From the NCBI GenBank assembly GCA_947038405.1, contig CAMQVY010000016.1, positions 1 to 47,643 of the forward strand: a stretch of 47,643 nt of DNA, written 5' to 3'. Numbering within the stretch: position 1 is the stretch's first letter; each line of letters starts with the position of its first letter. The stretch comes from an uncultured Rikenellaceae bacterium (GTDB lineage: Bacteria; Bacteroidota; Bacteroidia; Bacteroidales; Rikenellaceae). Position numbers and translations under genes: made by a program. Below, in pieces: positions 43,625 through 47,643 of the stretch. The notes beneath the pieces were generated by a model. The model did not search any database. It was not told the origin of the DNA and saw only the letters and a program-made list of their open reading frames with translations.

Positions 43625-45136
43625 ATGAAAAAAAAATTAGCAATACTGCTTCCTATTTTTGGTTTACCAATACTTCAAGCAGATCTGAGTGCAAAGAAAA
43701 TAGACAAAACAAAACCTAACATCGTTGTGATATTAGCAGATGATCTAGGCTATGGAGATGTAAGTATCAATGGTAGTACAACAATTAAGACTCCAGGCTT
43801 TGACCGTATCGCTAAAGAGGGATTGCGTTTTAATAACGGTTATGCAGCCTCTGCAACCAGTACCCCAAGTCGCTACACAATGTTAACTGGAGTATACCCT
43901 TGGCGTGCAAATGCTCAAGTATTACAAGGAAACGCTCCCCTGTTAATTAAACCAGATTGCATGACATTACCTAAAATGCTAAAGCAAGCTGGTTATACAA
44001 CCGCTGTTGTTGGAAAGTGGCATCTTGGTCTTGGTAATGGCAACATAAACTGGAATAAGTCTATTACTCCAGGTGCAAAAGAGGTTGGATTTGATTACTC
44101 TTTTATCACAGCAGCCACAAATGATAGAGTTCCAACTGTCTATGTGGAGAATGGAACTGTAGCAAATTTAGATCCCAATGATCCAATAGAAGTTAGTTAC
44201 AGAAAAAACTTTGCTGGCGAACCAACAGGTAAATCTCACCCTAATTTATTGAAAGTACAACCAAGTCATGGACACAATCAGAGTATAACTAATGGAATTT
44301 CAAGAATTGGTTATATGCGAGGTGGCAAGTCAGCACTTTGGGTTGATGAAGATATGGCTGATGATTTTTTAGAGAAAGCAGAGGATTTTGTTACTGAAAA
44401 TCAAAAAAAACCATTTTTTCTATATTATGCACTACACCAACCTCATGTACCACGTATTCCAAATGGTCGTTTTGTCGGAAAATCAGGAATGGGAAACAGA
44501 GGTGATGCTATATTAGAGGCAGACTGGTGTGTAAATGAACTACTAAATCATTTAGATTCTCTTGGATTAGCAGAAAATACAATAATTATATTTTCAAGTG
44601 ATAATGGCCCAGTCCTAGATGATGGATATGACGATAAAGCTATAGAACTAGTAGGTGATCATAAACCAGCAGGGAACTTACGAGGAGGTAAATATAGTTC
44701 ATATGATGCTGGAACTCATGTCCCATTTTTTGTAAAGTGGCCAGCACAAATTAAAGAAGGTAGAGAGTCTAACGCTTTAATTGGACAGATTGACATTATG
44801 GCATCATTAGCCTCAATAGTTGGGGTATCAATAGACAAAAAGGATGGAGAAGATCAATCTAAAGCTCTTATTGGAAAAGATAGAAAAACAGGTAGAACAG
44901 AGTTAGTTTTAGAAGCTACGGGAAATAATATCGTACTTCGCCAAGGAGAATGGATATATATTCCACCAATGGTACATGCTGGATACTACGTCCCTCCAAC
45001 AGAACCAGGACGAATGAAGATAGCTCAATTATTTAATATAAAAAATGATCCTAGTCAAAAACATAATGTTGCGGAAGAGTATCCTGAGCTTGTGAAACAA
45101 CTTGATAAACAGTTAAAAACTTATTTAGTTTTATAG
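43625..45136 (+). CDS. Secreted Ser-type sulfatase (S1 family)
   Basis: Removes sulfate esters from a glycan. A signal peptide (about 1-20) is followed by PNIVVILADDLGYGD with metal ligands Asp39 and Asp40. The sulfatase signature is S79-T-P-S-R83 in TSTPSRYTMLTG: the residue converted to formylglycine is Ser, so an anaerobic radical-SAM maturase (anSME) encoded elsewhere is needed. KWHLGLG supplies the conserved Lys-x-His, and SSDNGPV a second metal pair. The C-terminal subdomain ends near EEYPELVKQL. It is divergent from uxaC and close to the PUL, so the target glycan probably carries sulfate. The exact subfamily is not assigned. Confidence 0.92.
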   Translation: MKKKLAILLPIFGLPILQADLSAKKIDKTKPNIVVILADDLGYGDVSINGSTTIKTPGFDRIAKEGLRFNNGYAASATSTPSRYTMLTGVYPWRANAQVLQGNAPLLIKPDCMTLPKMLKQAGYTTAVVGKWHLGLGNGNINWNKSITPGAKEVGFDYSFITAATNDRVPTVYVENGTVANLDPNDPIEVSYRKNFAGEPTGKSHPNLLKVQPSHGHNQSITNGISRIGYMRGGKSALWVDEDMADDFLEKAEDFVTENQKKPFFLYYALHQPHVPRIPNGRFVGKSGMGNRGDAILEADWCVNELLNHLDSLGLAENTIIIFSSDNGPVLDDGYDDKAIELVGDHKPAGNLRGGKYSSYDAGTHVPFFVKWPAQIKEGRESNALIGQIDIMASLASIVGVSIDKKDGEDQSKALIGKDRKTGRTELVLEATGNNIVLRQGEWIYIPPMVHAGYYVPPTEPGRMKIAQLFNIKNDPSQKHNVAEEYPELVKQLDKQLKTYLVL

Positions 45137-45145
45137 GAATATGAA

Positions 45146-45243
45146 ACTACCCTACGCGGGCAGCGGTGCGTGATCGCACTCAACAAAAAGTCACAGAAAA
45201 CGAAGTTTTCACAGAAATTTGATTAAACTTTTTAAAGTTTATC
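45146..45243 (+). repeat. Intergenic repeat, full unit (copy 1) after the sulfatase gene
   Basis: The first 41 bases (45146-45186) contain a CCC-GGG hairpin and GTGCGTGATCGCACTCAACA. They match copy 2 (45289-45329) at 39 of 41 positions. The tail (about 45187-45240) with GAAGTTTTCAC and TTTGATTAAACTTT matches the purE-zupT repeat and part of the window's first 56 bases. Confidence 0.8.
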
Positions 45244-45273
45244 GCCAAAGGCAGTTCGTAGACTAGTTTAGTT

Positions 45274-45329
45274 TGCATAACGCAGGGAACTGCCCTCCGC
45301 GGGCAGCGGTGCGTGATCGCACTCAACAA
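45274..45329 (+). repeat. Intergenic repeat (copy 2)
   Basis: CTGCCC (45290-45295) pairs with GGGCAG (45301-45306), and TGCG-TGAT-CGCA forms a second small stem. It starts with ACGCAGGGAAC, a block also seen at 16648-16658. It lies 143 bases from copy 1 and is followed directly by a terminator. Confidence 0.8.
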
Positions 45330-45331
45330 TA

Positions 45332-45375
45332 AAAATAACCCCACTTAGAATTTGAGTCCTAAGTGGGGTTATTTT
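45332..45375. terminator. Bidirectional terminator between sulfatase and rubrerythrin genes
   Basis: Perfect 17-bp stem (45332-45348 / 45359-45375) with A-run on one side and T-run on the other, so it works in both directions. It lies between convergent genes. Confidence 0.93.
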
Positions 45376-45392
45376 ATGTTAATATCTTTATA

Positions 45393-45944
45393 TTACTTCT
45401 TGAAAAATCTGTTATAAAGACCCTCAAATCCTTTTCCATGACGAGCTTCATCTTTACACATCTCATGTACTGTATCGTGAATTGCATCAAGATTATGTTG
45501 CTTAGCCAATGTTGCAATACGTTTTTTATCTTCACAAGCTCCCGCTTCAGCTTCCATACGCATCTTTAAGTTCGTCTCAGTATCCCAAACAACCTCACCT
45601 AACAACTCACAAAACTTAGCTGCGTGCTCAGCCTCTTCCCATGCGTAACGCTTAAAAGCCTCTGCAACCTCAGGATAACCCTCTCTATCTGCTTGGCGAC
45701 TCATTGCTAAGTACATTCCAACCTCAGTACACTCTCCTGTAAAGTGAGCTTTCAATCCCTCTAACACCTCTGCATCAACACCTTTTGCAACTCCAAGTAC
45801 GTGCTCATCTACAAATGTCAAAGCTCCGCTTCTCTCAACAATTTCCTCAAATTTATTTGCAGGAACTTTACATAATGGACACTTTTCTGGTGCAGCATCT
45901 CCTTCGTGAATATATCCGCAAACTGTACATCTAAACTTTTTCAT
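45393..45944 (-). CDS. rbr: Reverse rubrerythrin (peroxide reductase)
   Basis: Reduces hydrogen peroxide to water in anaerobes, protecting the cytosol. The domain order is reversed from classic rubrerythrin: a rubredoxin domain first (Cys6, Cys9, Cys22, Cys25 in CTVCGY and CPLCK), then a four-helix ferritin-like di-iron domain. The latter carries Glu-rich motifs [23 protein letters not shown] and [11 protein letters not shown]. Length 183 fits. The neighbouring PerR-like gene is upstream on the same strand, and repression by it is likely. Confidence 0.92.
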   Translation of the reverse strand: MKKFRCTVCGYIHEGDAAPEKCPLCKVPANKFEEIVERSGALTFVDEHVLGVAKGVDAEVLEGLKAHFTGECTEVGMYLAMSRQADREGYPEVAEAFKRYAWEEAEHAAKFCELLGEVVWDTETNLKMRMEAEAGACEDKKRIATLAKQHNLDAIHDTVHEMCKDEARHGKGFEGLYNRFFKK

Positions 45945-45986
45945 AATTTCTTCTATTTAAACCATTAAACAATATATATTTTACTT

Positions 45987-46400
45987 CTAATTTTCTGTGC
46001 TACATCTATGACAACTACCCTTATAAAGTAGCTGTACATCTCGCACAGTGAATCCAACTGGAATATTACTTTGAATAAAGATAGTATCTTTAATCTCTAA
46101 ATCCGAAACTGAGTGACAGCTATCACACATAAAATGAGCGTGAAGAGATGTATCTCCGTCATAGCGTTTAAACTTAGCATCAATATCAAGAACTATAATA
46201 GCTCCCCTCTCTACAAGCAAATCCAGTGTATTGTAAATTGTTGTTTTTGAAAGTGTCGGTATGTTAGGATTTAGTGCAGAAAATATATCATCTACAGTAG
46301 GATGTATCCTATTCTCTAAGATATAGGTCATAACAGCAAGCCTCTGCACTGACGGTCTAATACCTCTCGAAATTAAATAATCTTTAACATTAACATCCAT
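45987..46400 (-). CDS. perR: Fur-family regulator, probably PerR-like
   Basis: A metal-dependent repressor with a winged-helix domain (about 1-80: RPSVQRLAVMTYILENRIHPTVDDIF, TLSKTTIYNTLDLL) and a dimerisation domain. Structural zinc site: two CxxC pairs, Cys92/95 (CDSC) and Cys130/133 (CHRC). HAHF before the first pair provides regulatory-site histidines. I choose ATG 46400 (137 residues), which has GAGGGA just upstream; an in-frame ATG at 46433 would add an atypical hydrophobic N-terminus. Placement beside reverse rubrerythrin argues for peroxide sensing (PerR) rather than iron control, but Fur cannot be excluded. Confidence 0.82.
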   Translation of the reverse strand: MDVNVKDYLISRGIRPSVQRLAVMTYILENRIHPTVDDIFSALNPNIPTLSKTTIYNTLDLLVERGAIIVLDIDAKFKRYDGDTSLHAHFMCDSCHSVSDLEIKDTIFIQSNIPVGFTVRDVQLLYKGSCHRCSTEN

Positions 46401-46433
46401 AATTCCCTCTAAACATAACAACAAATTAAACAA

Positions 46434-46472
46434 ACATTGTACTCATTCCCTTTTTGAACTCAGTACAAATGT
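46434..46472. promoter_or_regulatory. Inverted repeat overlapping the perR-like promoter
   Basis: ACATTGTACT (46434-46443) and AGTACAAATGT (46462-46472) are complementary with one bulged base. The right arm contains the -7 element, so a bound repressor would block transcription. Autoregulation by the PerR-like protein is inferred. Confidence 0.45.
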
Positions 46473-46497
46473 ATGGCATTATATTGTTATTTCCAAA
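46466..46497 (-). promoter_or_regulatory. Consensus promoter of the perR-like gene
   Basis: On the minus strand TTTG (46494-46497), 20 bases, TACATTTG (46466-46473) is an exact consensus match, about 66 bases upstream of the chosen start. Confidence 0.65.
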
Positions 46498-46988
46498 CAT
46501 TATCTATTATTTTTTCTATAAAAAACATTAACAAATTACTATTCAGCACTTTGCAAGTATATAAAAAAATAGAGAGTTTAAGAGATATATCTTCATGTAT
46601 TTACGTAAAAAAGTTTAACAGAGCATCTATTATGACTTGCGAATATAATGACATCTTAAATTAAAAAACATGTTGAACTTCGTAAAAATCAGTTATTTTT
46701 TTACACATAAAAAAGAGCTGTAAATTATCAAAAATAAAATAATTATCTACATAATAAAAATAAATACCCCTCTTATACGCAATAATACAATCAATATAGT
46801 AAACTAAGTCCTTTTATAGCATAATTGATTTATTGAATATTAATTTATTAATTACTATCAATAAAATGACGTTATGTACACTTTGGACTTCGTATAAAAA
46901 CTACATTCCCGACCTATTTATACTAAAAAAATAACTTATTATTGTAAACATATAAGTAAAGAGAGAAGAATATATAATTATAAAGATC
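46498..46988. other. AT-rich gene-free region upstream of the XRE regulator
   Basis: Very AT-rich stretch of nearly 500 bases without a credible gene. A 63-codon frame (46473-46664) overlaps the perR promoter and has no protein-like features. A near -7 (TACACTTTG, about 46877-46885) has one base too many. The region should hold the promoter of the downstream gene. Confidence 0.5.
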
Positions 46989-47558
46989 ATGTCCGAGACT
47001 ATAGGAAATAAAATAAAAAATCTAAGAGAGGCTGCAAGTATGAGCCTTGAAGATATGGCTAACAGTATAGGTATTAGTACAAATCAACTAACCCTAATTG
47101 AGAGCAATCAAGTATCACCTACAATATCTATGTTGATGAAGATTTCAAGAGTACTTGGAATCCGCCTAGGTACTATACTAGATGGCACAGAAGAGACTGG
47201 ACCTGTTGTGACCAAGCACACTCAAATGAGACCAACAATCAGCACTTCAAACGACAATACAGATCTTCGTGAGCACCTCAACTTCTACTCACTTGCTAAC
47301 AACAAGAGCGATAGAAACATGGAGCCATTAATTATTGATGTTGAGCATCTTGCTGATTTGAGCAATATGTCAAACCACGAAGGAGAAGAGTTTATGTATG
47401 TACTTGAAGGAGAGATTAAAGTTATATACGGAACAGATACGTACACGCTAGTAAAAGGTGATAGTATATATTATGACTCTATTGTTCCTCATATCATTAC
47501 AGCATCGAACGCAACACAACAGGCGAAAGTTTTAGCAGTAATATATACACCATTTTAG
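46989..47558 (+). CDS. XRE-family regulator with C-terminal cupin domain
   Basis: Residues 5-60 form an XRE helix-turn-helix (IGNKIKNLREAASMSLEDMANSIGISTNQLTLIES). After a linker, residues about 105-189 form a cupin_2 barrel (EGEEFMYVLEGEIKVIYG, LVKGDSIYYDSIVPHII). Such proteins sense a small molecule through the cupin and regulate adjacent genes. In Bacteroidetes this type commonly precedes an AMP-forming acyl-CoA synthetase gene, and the start of one is visible four bases downstream. The effector is unknown. Confidence 0.9.
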   Translation: MSETIGNKIKNLREAASMSLEDMANSIGISTNQLTLIESNQVSPTISMLMKISRVLGIRLGTILDGTEETGPVVTKHTQMRPTISTSNDNTDLREHLNFYSLANNKSDRNMEPLIIDVEHLADLSNMSNHEGEEFMYVLEGEIKVIYGTDTYTLVKGDSIYYDSIVPHIITASNATQQAKVLAVIYTPF

Positions 47559-47562
47559 TATT

Positions 47563-47637
47563 ATGGAGTTAATTGATTATACAATGGGGGATATACTAAA
47601 AAATCATGCGAAGGTTTCTCTTTTGCCCATTTGTTGA
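47563..47637 (+). pseudogene. Start of an acyl-CoA synthetase-like gene, frame interrupted at the window end
   Basis: ATG 47563, four bases after the regulator stop, opens MELIDYTMGDILKNHAK, which resembles the N-terminus of AMP-binding acyl-CoA ligases found after XRE-cupin genes. The next residues (VSLLPIC) do not fit and the frame ends at TGA 47635-47637. The last 15 bases form ATTTG-N5-CAAAT, so the sequence may leave the gene here through an insertion or an assembly join. Only the start of the gene can be judged. Confidence 0.45.
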
Positions 47638-47643
47638 GCAAAT

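Noticed and set aside
46473-46664. 63-codon plus-strand open frame upstream of the XRE gene
   Set aside because: Overlaps the perR promoter region, is AT-driven and has no protein-like composition or neighbours in the same frame.

Overview
The window looks like chromosomal DNA from an AT-rich member of the Bacteroidales (Bacteroidota). Reasons: a SusC/SusD polysaccharide utilisation locus, two tandem OmpH/Skp genes directly after bamA, a pdxJ/nadK divergent pair, a reverse rubrerythrin, weak Shine-Dalgarno signals, and promoters of the Bacteroidetes type (TTTG, 19-21 bases, TAnnTTTG), which can be read perfectly upstream of purE, the lacI-type gene and the perR-like gene. Genus cannot be assigned from the sequence alone. 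No insertion sequence, phage gene or CRISPR array was seen.

Layout. 1-2068: TPP-riboswitch-controlled thiC, closed by a 16-bp hairpin. 2041-7805 (minus): a compact surface-glycan cluster of four glycosyltransferases and an EpsG-type polymerase. 8031-9479 (minus): hpt, queE and an FtsB/DivIC-like gene. 9750-15094 (plus): purE, zupT, a 53-codon membrane ORF overlapping zupT, a methyltransferase, YihY, a DUF2520 protein and kdsC. 15171-17385 (minus): cca and pdxJ. 17433-22806 (plus): nadK, uppS, bamA and two Skp chaperones, ended by a strong terminator. 23115-23189 (minus): tRNA-His.

23401-45136: a glycan-uptake and hexuronate-catabolism region. On the minus strand are SusC, SusD, a fasciclin-domain lipoprotein, an Ig-repeat lipoprotein, a GH99-like protein and a GH2 enzyme. 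Upstream lie uxuA and an SDR mannonate oxidoreductase, a LacI-type regulator, and a uxaC-kdgK-kdgA-exuT operon; a Ser-type sulfatase is divergent. The enzymes give a complete route from D-glucuronate to pyruvate plus glyceraldehyde-3-phosphate, while the tagaturonate/altronate branch for galacturonate is not present. A shared pseudo-palindrome TGTGTnCGnACACA lies upstream of susC, the regulator gene and uxaC, which suggests the LacI protein controls the whole region.

45393-47643: reverse rubrerythrin and a PerR/Fur-like regulator, a 550-base gene-free stretch, an XRE-cupin regulator, and the first codons of an acyl-CoA synthetase-like gene whose reading frame stops just before the window ends.

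A second theme is a family of GC-richer hairpin repeats (core CTGCCC-GGGCAG followed by TGCGTGnTCGCA-like sequence) at gene 3' ends throughout the window. It resembles REP-type intergenic repeats. The window itself starts inside a copy.
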